From: Dimorphilus gyrociliatus
Taxonomy: Eukaryota; Annelida; Polychaeta; Dinophilidae
Direction: 5' to 3'
NCBI GenBank assembly: GCA_904063045.1
Contig: CAJFCJ010000011.1
Span: 868,001-932,000 of the forward strand
Length of the DNA stretch: 64,000 nucleotides
A program made the translations under genes and the position numbers. Below are positions 37,715 to 49,778 of the stretch, piece by piece. The notes under the pieces were generated by a model. That model worked only from the letters and a program-made list of their open reading frames with translations, did no database searches and had not been told where the DNA came from. Positions within the stretch are counted from its first letter, which is position 1, and every line of letters begins with the position of its first letter.

Positions 37715-38031
37715 GCTGAAAATTAGTTTTATTCACTTTCATGAAAAAAGCACATGGTCTATCTAAAGAACACTTTAGAAAGTAACTTATCTTGTAATAT
37801 CAAAATGGCGATTTAAAATGGCTAGAACAGGGGCCATTTTGAATTATTCACTTGCTACATGTAATCGCTCTCATCAGTGAAAATGTAAACTGGTGGTATT
37901 TTGCTTACGTCCTTGACCTAGCGACCTATTATCGGCGACACTTGATGAATATTTGCTTTAAGAATTTCCTCTCTGTGGCGGATTTTGAATGAGACGAGAG
38001 CTTAAATCTCTAAAACAACAAAATCTTGATC
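37715..38031. promoter_or_regulatory. Divergent promoter RRP5 / GLE1
   Basis: Only 317 bases separate the start codons of RRP5 (minus) and GLE1 (plus). Near 37,800-37,845 are repeated ATGGC/GCCAT words in both orientations (AAAATGGCG, AAAATGGCT, GCCATTTTG), YY1-like, as in the island at 1.76-1.91 kb. A possible 5' UTR acceptor TTTTCAG directly precedes the RRP5 ATG. Confidence 0.55.
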
Positions 38032-40424
38032 ATGCAAGAATATGATAGTTTTTATGAGACTTTATCAAGGAGCAAATTTTCCAAACTAGAATACAATTTT
38101 AAATCATTCGTAAGAAGTTTATTTTTCTCTTGAAAGTTTTGTTTATTCACTGTTTCAAACAGCAATTTGAAGATCTATTTTCAAAGGACAAAAGATCTCT
38201 TCCTGATTTAGCGTGCTCAGCTGAAAAGATCAAAAACGAAACTGATAATATTAAACATGGATATAAACAGTAAGTTATACCAGACATCTTGCTTAAATTT
38301 AGCTTCCACGATTCTGCCGATTTTTATAGAATTAAAATAACTATTATTTAAAACAAATGTTTAGGAATAAACTGGATAAATCCGAAGAAGAATATAACCC
38401 GGCTCTTTGTAAACGACAGCCAATTCTCGAAACTCCCTCGTTTGTTCAATCTTTAAACCCAAAACCAACTGACGGAGATGTTGTAATTATACCGTATTTA
38501 AACTTGTCGGGAAATAGTCAGAGGTATTTATAAATAAAATTCGAATTAAATATGAGTTTTTCTTTAGTCATTAGTTTTTTGTTTTAGATTATCTTCGCCA
38601 GAAACAAAAACCACAGCAATATGTGTTAGTACTATCTGTATTACTTTTTGACACAAATTAATAGATTTCGATACAGAAATTAATTGAAAGCTTTAATGAT
38701 ATTGTGAACGCATATGAAGATGAAAAAAAGCTTGTTTTAGAAGAAGAAGCTAGGCAACAAAAGTTGGCTGATGATCGAAAGAGACAAGAAGAGGAGCAAT
38801 TGAGATTAAAAGCCCAAAAAGAAGAAGCTATCAAGAGGAAGCAAGAAGAAGAGTTGCTTAGGCGAAGAAATGAAGAATTGACTGCAAAAAAGAAGGAAGA
38901 AGAACGATTAAATAATCAAAACAAAATTGAAAATACCACAACAGCGAATATAGCCACAATGACTGGTCAGTTCACTATTCTTTTTATGTTTTGTGAGACA
39001 ATGATTTTTTTCAGCTGGACGAGCAGATGTTTATAAAAAATACATGGATATGCTGGAGAAGATAAGAAATGAACTCCAGGATTTCATGAAAGAAGAACAT
39101 GTATGTTTTTTCCCAATATTGTGTGCACCTGAATAAATAGACTCACGTACACTTGTATATGTATTTAACATGCAGATTGAATCCATGTATTTATTACAGA
39201 AAATGCTACGTACAAATGTTAGAAAAATCGCCAGATTGTCAATCAATACAATACCTAAAGATGACCTTCATAAATCAAGAGATACTCTCCTCAAGTTGGA
39301 TTCTCTTTTCTCTGGCAAAGATACAACTGTAGGTGACATACCAATAACAAATACCAGCAGACATCCAAAGGGAAGATTGTATGCATATTTTGAGACTGCA
39401 AAAGCATTTATTGAGCAGGGTGGATCACAGATATCAAGTACTCCAAGTTACGGATTTATTATGGCTGCCATTGCAATTGGTATTTGTAGCCAACATCCAG
39501 ACTTCAAAGAAATACTTTTGGGCATGATTTATCAAGCTTGTCCTTTTTTGTTACCATTTTGCCCAAGTCCAAGCTCTGCCAGGGACGAAACGGATTATCT
39601 AAAGTAAGTATTAATCTGATATCTTTTTTGAAATCACGAAATGTTTTGAATATTTTGAATTAGATCTCTCGGTTATAAAGTCACTGATGGAAAAGTTGAG
39701 GATCAAAAATACTATTTGAAAAGAATAACAGGCATCATCAGATTTTATGCTTGTTTAGCTGTATCACCTGTACCAAATCCCAGCCTCAATCATCCTTTCT
39801 CATTAGAAGTAAGCTTTAAGTTTAATTCACGCTTGGTGTAAATTAAACATTTTTCAGAATTTATGGATTCTATTGGCAACAATGTCTATGATGTCTCCTA
39901 TTCGTGATATTTCCGCTGGCATCGTTCATGAAGTCTTAGTGGTATGTTAGTTTGTAAACATACATAGGTTTAAAAAAGGGGCGTTATACTAGTGTTGAAA
40001 AGATAGCATTATTTTTAAGAGAACAAAAACCAGAGCAGTCTATATTTGACTTCTAATGCTCTATTTAGAAGCTGATAAGTGTTTGAGAGGGCCTCTTCGA
40101 AAATAATACATAACATACTTGAACTTTTATTATTTTTTATTTTTTGCTGTATTATAATTTCAGGTTAGCGGCAAACGACTTGTTTTGTCTTATGGATCTC
40201 AATTCATAAAGCTACTAGAGTTTATAAAAAAATTCTATCTACCAAAAATTCAAAAGGCAAGTCGACCTAGCAAATTTTATTCTGAGAAATTACTAATCTT
40301 GTTTACGTTTTAGGATATTGGAGAAGAAGGTGCGTCATTCACAAGATTAAAGGTCTTTTTAGAGATTGCTTTGACCAAAATGGAATTCAATGACCCTGTT
40401 GGCATTTTATCTAGCTGGAACTGA
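38032..40424 (+). CDS. GLE1: GLE1 mRNA export factor
   Basis: About eleven exons give roughly 550 residues, shorter than human GLE1 (about 700). It starts MQEYDSFYETL. A long charged coiled coil (about 38,671-38,964; EEEARQQKLADDRKRQEEEQ and following) precedes the C-terminal all-helical GLE1 domain, marked by MLRTNVRKIARLSINTI, GRLYAYFETAKAFIEQGG, ACPFLLPFCPS, SLGYKVTDGKVEDQKYYLKR and FTRLKVFLEIAL. It ends ...GILSSWN. GLE1 binds inositol hexakisphosphate and activates the DEAD-box ATPase DDX19/Dbp5 at the cytoplasmic side of the nuclear pore. The exon-4 donor (GTTAGT after ...TTAIC) was chosen because it keeps phase with the next exon. N-terminal joins are less certain than the C-terminal ones. 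Confidence 0.9.
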
Positions 40425-41022
40425 CTTATGTTTTTTAGTTTAAATTGTTACTTTTTAAATATGAAAAACGATTATGTAATTATTAAACTTCTTGTTATAG
40501 ATTGAATTAAATTTTAAATATAGAACAGATATTTTCCGTATACATGTTCCATATAAGGAAATTTAAAAATAATTACATAAACAGATGTGAAATTTGAAAC
40601 CATCAAAACAACCGTTCTGATCAAATCTATTTTTAAACTTTGGCGCGGAAATTAAAATTTGATTCTGTGTGTTTTGCATATACAAATCCTTGACCTTCAA
40701 AATTCAATCACAACGGCATTTCAAAGATTATACCGATAGAGTCATCTAGATTTCTTGTTGTCCTTGTTCACATTCTTTACTGACCTCGTGACGCGAACAT
40801 ATGTAAGTAAATTAATTAATTATTAGAGTGGATGAATAATCAGCGCGCCACATATTCAACCAATCAATATCGACTTGTCGACGCGTCAGTTTTTGGCTCC
40901 AAAGGTTTCGTAATGCATTTCAGTAGTATACGGAAAATTTAAAGAGAGTTATTCATTCACTCTTCTAAATAAAGTATATTTGTTCTGATCAGAATATACT
41001 AATTTTGATTAAAATCAGCAAA
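40425..41022. promoter_or_regulatory. Intergenic, ACSBG-like promoter
   Basis: This region holds the GLE1 3' UTR followed by an upstream region with local CpG-containing words (GCGCGCC, TCGACGCGTC) and an ACCAATCAAT CCAAT-box-like element at about 40,858-40,867. That is about 160 bases before the ACSBG-like ATG. No other gene seen. Confidence 0.4.
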
Positions 41023-44000
41023 ATGGAGACTGTTGAACAACATACTGGTAACGGTACAATTGAGTAAGTACCATTAACTTTTAAGTCTAGCTGATTAAAT
41101 TTTATGAAATTTTTGTTTAAAAATCTAATAATTCCGTGAGATATATAAGATAAAGATTTTTTTTTGTATTCAGTACATAAGTACACTTGTCCTAAAAGTA
41201 TGACGCGTTCTTTTAAAAAAAACAGATCCATTGAAAATCACCAAAACGCTTCTGTGATAGAGAAAGAAGAAATTATTCAAGCCCTAAATGGTCAGTATTG
41301 AAATTTTTCGAAAAGGATTCTTTATGTAGATTGATAGGGCTAAACATTGATATGAAACATGCCTTATATAGAGGAGAGAATTCTATTTATTGAATTATCG
41401 ATCTCCTGTTGTTACCATGTGCTAGGATAAATTTCTTTCATTAGATATAAAGAAATTTCATATTTATGACTTCTAAGATAGAATTTCTTGAATATATATT
41501 ATTTTCTAGTTTAAGTTGTTAAAATTACAACCAGCGGAGTTCGGTCTATTTCACAGGTGTAATAATAGTATAGTATATGAGATAAAAGATTGTAGACATG
41601 ATACATTTGTAGGAAACATCTGTTCATTCTTCTATTATTGACACAAAAATAATTTATAAGGAAATAGGAAGACTTAGCTTACGATACTACTATCGAATAT
41701 TGAGTAAATGGTTCTTTTTATTGAGGGTAATACAAATATATCAGGACTTACTGAACCTCGACCCCAGTAAATTTTTATCTAAATAGTTTCTAGGACTAAA
41801 ATAAGTCTAGTTAACAATTAAAAATTCGGTCAAATGACACCTCTATTCTGTAATTTGCATATCTAGTATATTTGTTACGACAACACTAATTTGTTAATTA
41901 TATGATTAACACGAGAAAACACGATAAGTTTTTAAAGATCATTTTTTCGGTATTAGCTAATTTTAGCATTTATTTTTAGGTCCGGATCAAATTTTAGCGG
42001 CTGACAAGACAGTTTCGGTTAAACGAGATGGGGCTGTTAAATTACGAATATCAGATAATGGCCCATCATCAAGGAAGCCTTATTCTCTCGTCACGTTGCT
42101 CAATTCAGCCGTTCAAAGAATGCCTAATCACAATGCTCTTGCTTATAAGCAAGATCAAAAATGGAATTATATTACTTATCGTCAATATTTGGACGAAGTG
42201 CGAACAGTTGCAAAAGCATTTATTAAACTTGGATTAGAGGAATTTAACGGTGTTGGAATTATAGGATTTAATAGTCCAGAGTGGTTTATTTCGGATTTAG
42301 CTGCAATATATGCAGGAGGCTTAGCAGTAGGAGTTTATACAACCAACTCTCCTGAAGCTTGCCAATACGTTTGCCATCATGCTCAATGTAATATTATAGT
42401 TGTTGAAAATGATCAACAGCTTCAGAAAATTCTGAAGGTCAGAAACGAGTTACCTTATTTGAAAGCCATTATTCAATACAGAGGTAAACCTACAGCTAGC
42501 GACGTCTACAGTGTAAGTGTTCGCGAAAGTTACATAACCTCTATTTGAGTGTCCAATTTTTTGCAGTGGGACCAATTGAAAGAAATTGGAAGAGTTGAAG
42601 ATGAATTAGAGTTAAACGAACGTATAAAACGCATTGCTGTTAATCGTTGTTCAACACTGATATATACTTCAGGAACAACTGGTTCACCCAAAGGAGTTAT
42701 GTTGAGCCATGACAATGTAAGTCCTACATTCTTTTATAGTACAGGTTAGACAGAAGTAAACTAAACAGACAAAGTCATCACTTTCTGTTTGAAATATTAC
42801 TGATATAATGATAAAATTTTAACAAAAAAGATAAAGGAATACTATCAAAGATATATAACATAAGATAAAATTATTAAGAAGTCTAAAGTGTTAGCTTTTA
42901 TCGATAAAGGTAAAATAATGGATGTAGATGGGGTTTTTATAATTTGAGGAGGATCATTAAATTAATTAATATTTATCTTTCTTAAAGTGTACATGGACAG
43001 CCGAAATGTTGAAAATGGAATCGCGACTATCATGCGGAACTGAACATTTGATTAGCTATTTACCCTTAAGTCACATCGCTGCTCAGGTGGTTGATATTTA
43101 TATGCCTTTGATATTGAACGCAACTGTCTACTTTGCTCAACCAGATGCTCTAAAGGTTGGAAATTTATTTTGCAAAAAATATTTAATATTTAATAGATGT
43201 AATTTTGTTCAATTAGGGCTCTTTGGTCGTGACTCTAAGAGAAGTCAGGCCTACCGCATTTTTAGGAGTTCCTAGGGTTTGGGAAAAAATTCAAGAAAAA
43301 ATGATTGAAGTTGGCAAAGGCATAACAGGACTAAAAAGAAAATTAGCTGACTGGGCAAAGGACGTTGGATATCGCGGAAGCATAGCGAAAATGAATGGGT
43401 AATAGTATTAAAAGCTTATAGTAATTTCTTCCGGCTTCTTTAATTATTTATCTCGTTCAGCGCCATTAAACCTGGCTCTAAAATGAAACGGTAGGTTTGC
43501 ACTTAGAGACCGTTGTTACAAGTTTCTTTCTTTAGAGAATTAATTAAATAGTCTTAGTCTGGAAATGAAGAGAGCATGCATTTAGTTTTCTTAGTTTTTT
43601 TTTAAATAGAGCTCCCTTCATGTAAGTAGCAAGATATCAGAACCTTTTGAAGTTCGAATTACTCATGCGATGGCTCCAGCATGTCTTTTTCTTATCCTCC
43701 CGATTGTATTGAAATAATGTGTCTAATTTATTCGAAAATAACATTTTAAAATAGAGAAAGAGCTTAATAGGAAACTTTAGGGTTTAACTAAATTAGTTAG
43801 ACAATATTGTCAGTTTTTACTCTTTATTTATGAATAAACGTTAATGTCATAAATAGTCAAGCAATGGCGTAGAGGTAAGTAGGCACTTTTCTGCCTTATG
43901 GAAAAATGTATTTGAAATTAGCGATTGTTTTTTTGTCTTTGTTCTATTATTTCCGTCGCTTAGTAGTAGGTTTATGTATTAAAATTGAAGATCCTGTAGA

Positions 44001-45511
44001 TTAAGTTGCGCATACCGCAAGAAATGTGAAACATCTTTGAATAGGCATGAAAATGTATCCAGCCAACGGAAGTAGATTGTAATTCTTTTAAAATAGAATC
44101 TTTTACATTTTTCCTCTATTTAAAAAATTGATTCAAAGAAATCGATTAATTTTGCGAGGCTATTGTTTATTTCAATTTCCGGTAATTGATGTGTAGATAT
44201 CAGCTGGTTATTGGTTATAATGCTCCTAAATAGAATCAGATAAAGATTTAAACTTGATTTGTGTCCAGAAAATTGAATTTCAATACTACTCTTATCAATT
44301 TTATTCCCTTTCTTATTTCTTATATTATTTTAAACAATTACGTTTGCATGAACAAGCGAAGGCAATGTTTAGTTCAGAAGCTTGAAATTTTGTTTTTATT
44401 ATTTTAATTTATGATTATGAAACAAAATTTTTGCAATTAATATTGATAGCGAGTTAAAAATTTTAAATTAAACAGATCTTCTTATCCGTATGGTTGGAGT
44501 ATTGCTAACTTTCTCGTCTTCAAAAACATTAAAAAGAATCTTGGCTTAGATCGTTGCCAGTTTTGCTTAACAGCTGCTGCTCCTATCACTATGGATACTC
44601 TTGATTTTTTCTATAAACTGGATCTTCCAATCTTTGAAGTTTATGGTATGAGTGAATGTACAGGACCTCATACAGTTTCAATGCCATGGCGGTTTAAAAA
44701 AGGTAGTGTAGGCTCTAACTTAGTTGGAGTGGATACGAATATTGAAAAGACTGAAGGAGGTCCTGATAGTGAATCAGGAGAGATCTGTATGAAAGGAAGA
44801 CATGTTATGATGGGCTATCTTAACGCAGAAGAAAAAACTTCTGAAGCAATTGATAGTAACGATTGGTTGCATACTGGTAGGTTTTTTTCAAGTACAAATA
44901 TTCTCATTAATGTTTGAAAATTTGTCATTAAATAGGTGATATTGGTAGATTCGACAAGAACAATTTTCTCTATATTACCGGTCGATCGAAGGAACTAATT
45001 ATTACTGCTGGAGGAGAAAATGTTGCTCCTGTTCCAATCGAAGATTCCGTTAAGGAAGTGTTACCCGTCGTCTCAAATTGTATGTTAATTGGTGACAAGA
45101 GAAAATTTTTGTCCATGTTGATCACTTTAAAAACTGACGTTGATTCGGAGGGTACTCCTCAAGAAACTTTGTCATCTCCCAGTTTGGACTGGTGTAAATC
45201 AGTTGGATCAAGTGCAAAGACAGTGAGGGATGTAACTCAAAATCAGGACGAGCATGTTCTTAAGGGAATACAAATTGGAATTGACAAAGTAAATGCCAAA
45301 AGCGTATCAAGAGCCCAGAAGATTCAAAAATGGACAGTTTTGCCAAGGGACTTTTCAGTTCCCGGCGGAGAGCTTGGTTTGTATATTGTAACATAAATTA
45401 AAAATTAATCTCATATAAAACTTTCTTTTAATAGGACCAACACTAAAGCTAAGACGTCCTATTGTAAATAAAATGTATGCTAAAACCATTGATACATTTT
45501 ATCAAGATTAA
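41023..45511 (+). CDS. ACSBG2: Bubblegum-type long-chain acyl-CoA synthetase
   Basis: Nine exons encode about 687 residues, the usual length for ACSBG1/2. The start METVEQHTG is followed by the AMP-binding domain. Visible motifs: the phosphate-binding loop YTSGTTGSPKGVMLSHDN (about 42,665-42,718), YLPLSHIAAQ, the conserved YGMSECTGP, and DWLHTGDIGRFDKNNF...ITGRSKELIITAGGENVAP, which spans the exon 7/8 join. The end is ...YAKTIDTFYQD. The enzyme activates long and very long fatty acids to acyl-CoA using ATP, through an acyl-adenylate. Introns are mostly short, but those before exon 3 (about 0.7 kb) and before exon 7 (about 1.08 kb) are long. No catalytic motif appears damaged. Confidence 0.94.
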
Positions 45512-45638
45512 TATTACATTGTCTACTAATTGAGATAAGGCACAAGGTTCTGTGATTCTCAACTCTACCGCCTTATTGAACACCCCTTATGTTAAATTGT
45601 TATGAATAAGTTTCTCTCCAACTAAAATCTCTCAGTAA

Positions 45639-45644
45639 AATAAA
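45639..45644 (+). terminator. Poly(A) signal, ACSBG-like gene
   Basis: AATAAA about 130 bases past the stop codon of the acyl-CoA synthetase. The rest of the 45,512-46,287 gap is AT-rich and contains no supported gene. The MFSD12-like promoter must lie in its right half. Confidence 0.45.
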
Positions 45645-46287
45645 GCTAGTTATTGAGCACATCCTATCTGTTCTGTTCCTTTTGAATGTCAGAAATACAG
45701 TTTTATTGAAACTTAGCCATATTTTGAGTAAATAAAATTATATTCTCTTTTAATTGTTATTTGTAAAGAAATTGAACTGGTTACAATTTTGCCTTGTGAT
45801 ATATAAATGGTAAAATTACGTGGAGCTCGTAGCCACCACAAAAATATAGTATTCGATTTAATAATTTCTAACCCATTATAGGAATAGCTTTTCCAATTAC
45901 GCCTTTTAAATTTATGAATTATTTCATTTTATTCTTTAATCTATGGCTAAAGATACTTGTAAAATTTAATCTAAAAAGGAATACAAATTTTAGATTAAGA
46001 AATAAATATTGCAAAGTATTTCAGCAAACTTTAAAAATAAATTCAAAATGTTTCCTCTAAACTTCACTAAAGAATACAGCGAATATTTTTTAAAACTGTC
46101 TCTGATAAAAAATTTATTTTTAACTTATCCTTAATCAGTAACGATTATCTAGAGAGAAAAATTACAGTTTACACGCAGACTGTGTGCAAAATGACGAATC
46201 GATTAATAGTGTTCAATGCAAAAAGCAATTGTCCAAATCATGTGATTGCAAGTAATCAATTAAATAACAACGAGAATCTGTGACAAA

Positions 46288-48086
46288 ATGAGCGAAAGCT
46301 TCGAAGGGGTTCATCGAACTGTCTGCAATATAATATCATATGGCGTGGGTCATGTTCTTAATGATTTATGTGCTTCCATGTGGTTCACATACTTGCTGGC
46401 GTACTTACAAGGGGTTGTTGAATTTGATTCGTACTTAGCAGGATGTCTGCTACTCTTTGGTCAAATAGTTGACGCAATTTCAACACCTTTCGTTGGTATA
46501 GAAAGCGATGCCACCAGTGGATTTTTTAACTATGGGAAGAGAAAAAGCTGGCACTTACTTGGTAAAGTTTTTTTGGCTGTTTTATACAATGGCATACATA
46601 AATGCTATGAAGCTTTGGTGATTTAATCCAATATAATATTGTTTTTTAGGTTGCATTTGCGTTGCCCTGTCATATCCATTTATATTTTGTAACGTCTTCC
46701 AGTCTTACAACCCATCATCAACTGCAAAATTTATATTTTATGCACCTCTGGTGGCTATATTTCAATTTGGCTGGGCCAGTTGTCAAATTTCTCATCTTTC
46801 TATGATTCCACTTTTGACAAATAAGGATTCATTCAGAGATGAATTAAATGCTTGCAGATATATATTTACAGTATTATCTAATATAACTGTATATTGTCTT
46901 ATTTGGATCCTGTTGGGTAATGATAAAGAATCTGCTTTAACACCATCGGATCAAAAAGTTTTCACAGTAAGCTTAAAGAATCTATGAAAATTTTTCTCAG
47001 GCTCTTTTATTTTTTCAGTACTTGGTGCTGATAATAGTAGGTATAGGTATCTGTTGTGTTATATTCTATCATGTTGGTTGTAAAGAGCCGTCTGTCAACC
47101 GACGTATGAGTAAATTAGTCTCAGAAAGTCAGATTCAAACCTCAACAGATGTGAAAAACCTTAAAGTCACCCCTTTGATGTGGCTGAAGCAAAGAAAATT
47201 TTATCAGATTTCAGTTATTTATATGTGTACAAGATTGATTATTAATATATCTCAAACATATTTAACCATGTATTTACCGAATTCAGTTGATTTACAAAAA
47301 GTAAGCCATAAAATAACTATGTAGAAATGTACTTTAATTGAATATTTTACTTTCAGAAATATATTGCCATAATTCCTCTCGTAGTTTTTGTCTCGAGTTT
47401 GGTAAATTCGTTTCTTGTCAAATACATAGATAAAGCTATAGGAAGGAAGCTCACTTTTCTTACTGGCTTACTTTTAATTGCTGGTTCCAGCACATGGTTC
47501 ATGTTTATCTGCAAAGAGATTGGCTGTAATAAGCAGGTTTTCGGAGCAGCAGTTTTACTTGGTGCCGGTGGTTCAACTCTTTTAATAGAATCATTGTCAC
47601 TTACTGCAGATCTAATAGGGTGCCATACCGTACGTATTATAGACATTGAAAAGAGTTCTTTTAAATTATCTGCATACTTTTGATTAGGAGAGTGGGGCGT
47701 TTGTTTATGGATCCATGAGTTTTACAGACAAATTGTCAAATGGTGTGGCCGTTATGATTATCCAGCTATACAATCCCTGCGGGTAATTGATGAAATGTTG
47801 TAGAGAAATATACTTAAAACTTTATTTACTTTTTCCAGTAAATTGCATAAATGTGATGCTGGAGCAGCTTACTTTAGAGACATTATGGTTTTTGTGCCGG
47901 CTGGTTCGGCAGCACTTGCTCTATTATTTCTATTGTCTTTGTGCGGAGATGACGTTGGAAATTTGACTGTAAAGAAAAGGAAAAAAGCAACTGAAGAAGG
48001 TGAGTATCTATTACAAGTATCTATGAATTATTCAACTTGACTTAAAAATTACAGATGCTTTACTTGGAAATGAAACAATTAGCTGA
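46288..48086 (+). CDS. MFSD12: MFSD12-like major facilitator transporter
   Basis: Seven exons encode about 478 residues with around twelve hydrophobic segments. The N-terminus ([37 protein letters not shown]) and the first cytoplasmic loop are typical of MFSD12: [17 protein letters not shown]...[14 protein letters not shown], the family version of the MFS D-x-x-x-D/GRR motif. Later segments include [27 protein letters not shown] and the C-half [15 protein letters not shown]. The last exon (48,054-48,086) adds [14 protein letters not shown]12 in vertebrates imports cysteine into lysosomes and melanosomes. Substrate in this animal is inferred only from family membership. Confidence 0.88.
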
Positions 48087-49778
48087 ACAATTCATTTTAT
48101 AAGAAATATTTATAAAAATGCTTCAGGTGCACAATTTTGATATACTTTTTCTAAGTCAATTACTTTATCTAATTTGTTAGATAAATATATTGAAATATAA
48201 TTATCTAATCACTGTCGCGTGTGCAAATTTTTGTTTGAACAAGCTAAGGTTCATACTTAATTTTTAAAGCATAATTTTACAATTATCATATGTCTGTAAT
48301 CCATTGTATGTATCAGTTGAACCACTTGAGCTACTTACAATTACTATTCCTCCAGTCTGATTGTATTCAAATAAACTGTGATTTAATTTCTGATTAGAAA
48401 AAATAACTTACATTAAGTTATTTGAGACTGTCTTTTGTATATACTAAAAGATAGCAATCTTATTTTTAAAAATAATTAGTTCATATTGTCAACTCAAGAA
48501 TTGACTGAGCAAATTGTCTTAGATTATGTTTATCAAGATTAACAGAAGTGAAGATCTCTGTGTTCAAAATCTAATTTTTTTTGCAATAAATAAAAGACGT
48601 TCCACCAAGCGATATTCAATCTCTCAATAAAAAAATTGTTAAGCTTCTTTAGAAAAACTACTTGAAAATTTTTTGGTATGATTTTGTGCTTATAGCTGTT
48701 ATTTATTACCTTCAAGTGTGTATCTGTTTAAGCGGAGTATCAGGGTTGAAACTTGATCATTTATTTAAAGTAATTTTCCCTTTTGCTTCGTCAAAAGTAG
48801 ATAATGTGAATAGCGAATAATACTGCTTGAAACATGAGATAACTTATCTGAATTTCACTTTTGTTCTTTTCTATGGCAGTTCTGAGATAAAAAGTGATAC
48901 ACTTTGCTTTCTAAACGCAAAAAAGTTGATACAGTATACTTTTTTCATAAAGTAAAGGCTGTTTTGAATAGGATATCGAAAAATTAGCATTGACATTTTG
49001 GATAGATCTGGATAGGCCTAAGCGAAAAATGAATTATTGGATTACAAAACATGAATAATAATCCGATTAGGAGCCTTGAAGTAGTCGATTCTTTTGAGTA
49101 GTTGTAAATTCATTAGAGTTTTTTTTTATTTTTCATTTAGCATATTTTGTAAGAGCAACATAAAAGAGGAAAGTTTAAAAAATTGAACTCGCTAGTTTTA
49201 GATCATATCCTTTTTATTTAATAAAATCATAAGACTAATTTACAATGAACGATTTTAAATATGTATATAAATAATATTAACTTTATTTGCTTAGCAATAA
49301 AATTTCCTTACCAAATAAATATCTTCCAAGACTTCACCAATATTCGATTATAGCATTTTTTTTTATTGTAAATCAATTAGAGAAATGTAAAATCATTATG
49401 AAGATAGAAATATCTATTGATTGTAGATTATAGTTGACTTACTTTCCGCAAAGAACCTTCACAATCGTGAGTATCGATAAACATGCAAGACTTGTACTTC
49501 TTTTTCTTTAGAATGGATTTCTAGTAAAGTAAATTTTTCAGCTATATCAGAAATCTATGAAAGACTTTTTTGGAAATAGTTTATCTTATCGTATCTCTTC
49601 AACTTAAGGAAGGAGTACTATAAAACATATTTGAAGTTTTCAAGTAGGCAATCAATAAAAGTCTTCAAACTAGATTGTAGCATTCACGTTTGGATTTTGG
49701 AATTTTTATTAAATAAAAGTATTGGCCATGGTTTCCTTATTCATAATTATTATGTAAATAGATATACTGCTTTTTTTC
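48087..49778. other. Convergent intergenic region, no gene seen
   Basis: AT-rich 1.7 kb between the MFSD12-like (plus) and MFHAS1-like (minus) 3' ends. It contains a TAGGCCTA palindrome (49,013-49,020), plus-strand AATAAA near 48,590, and minus-strand AATAAA at 49,705-49,710, about 70 bases past the MFHAS1-like stop. Short open frames lack coding character. Confidence 0.6.

Noticed and set aside
43860-43875. tRNA A-box-like TGGCGTAGAGGT in an ACSBG intron
   Set aside because: No B box or cloverleaf follows within a tRNA length.
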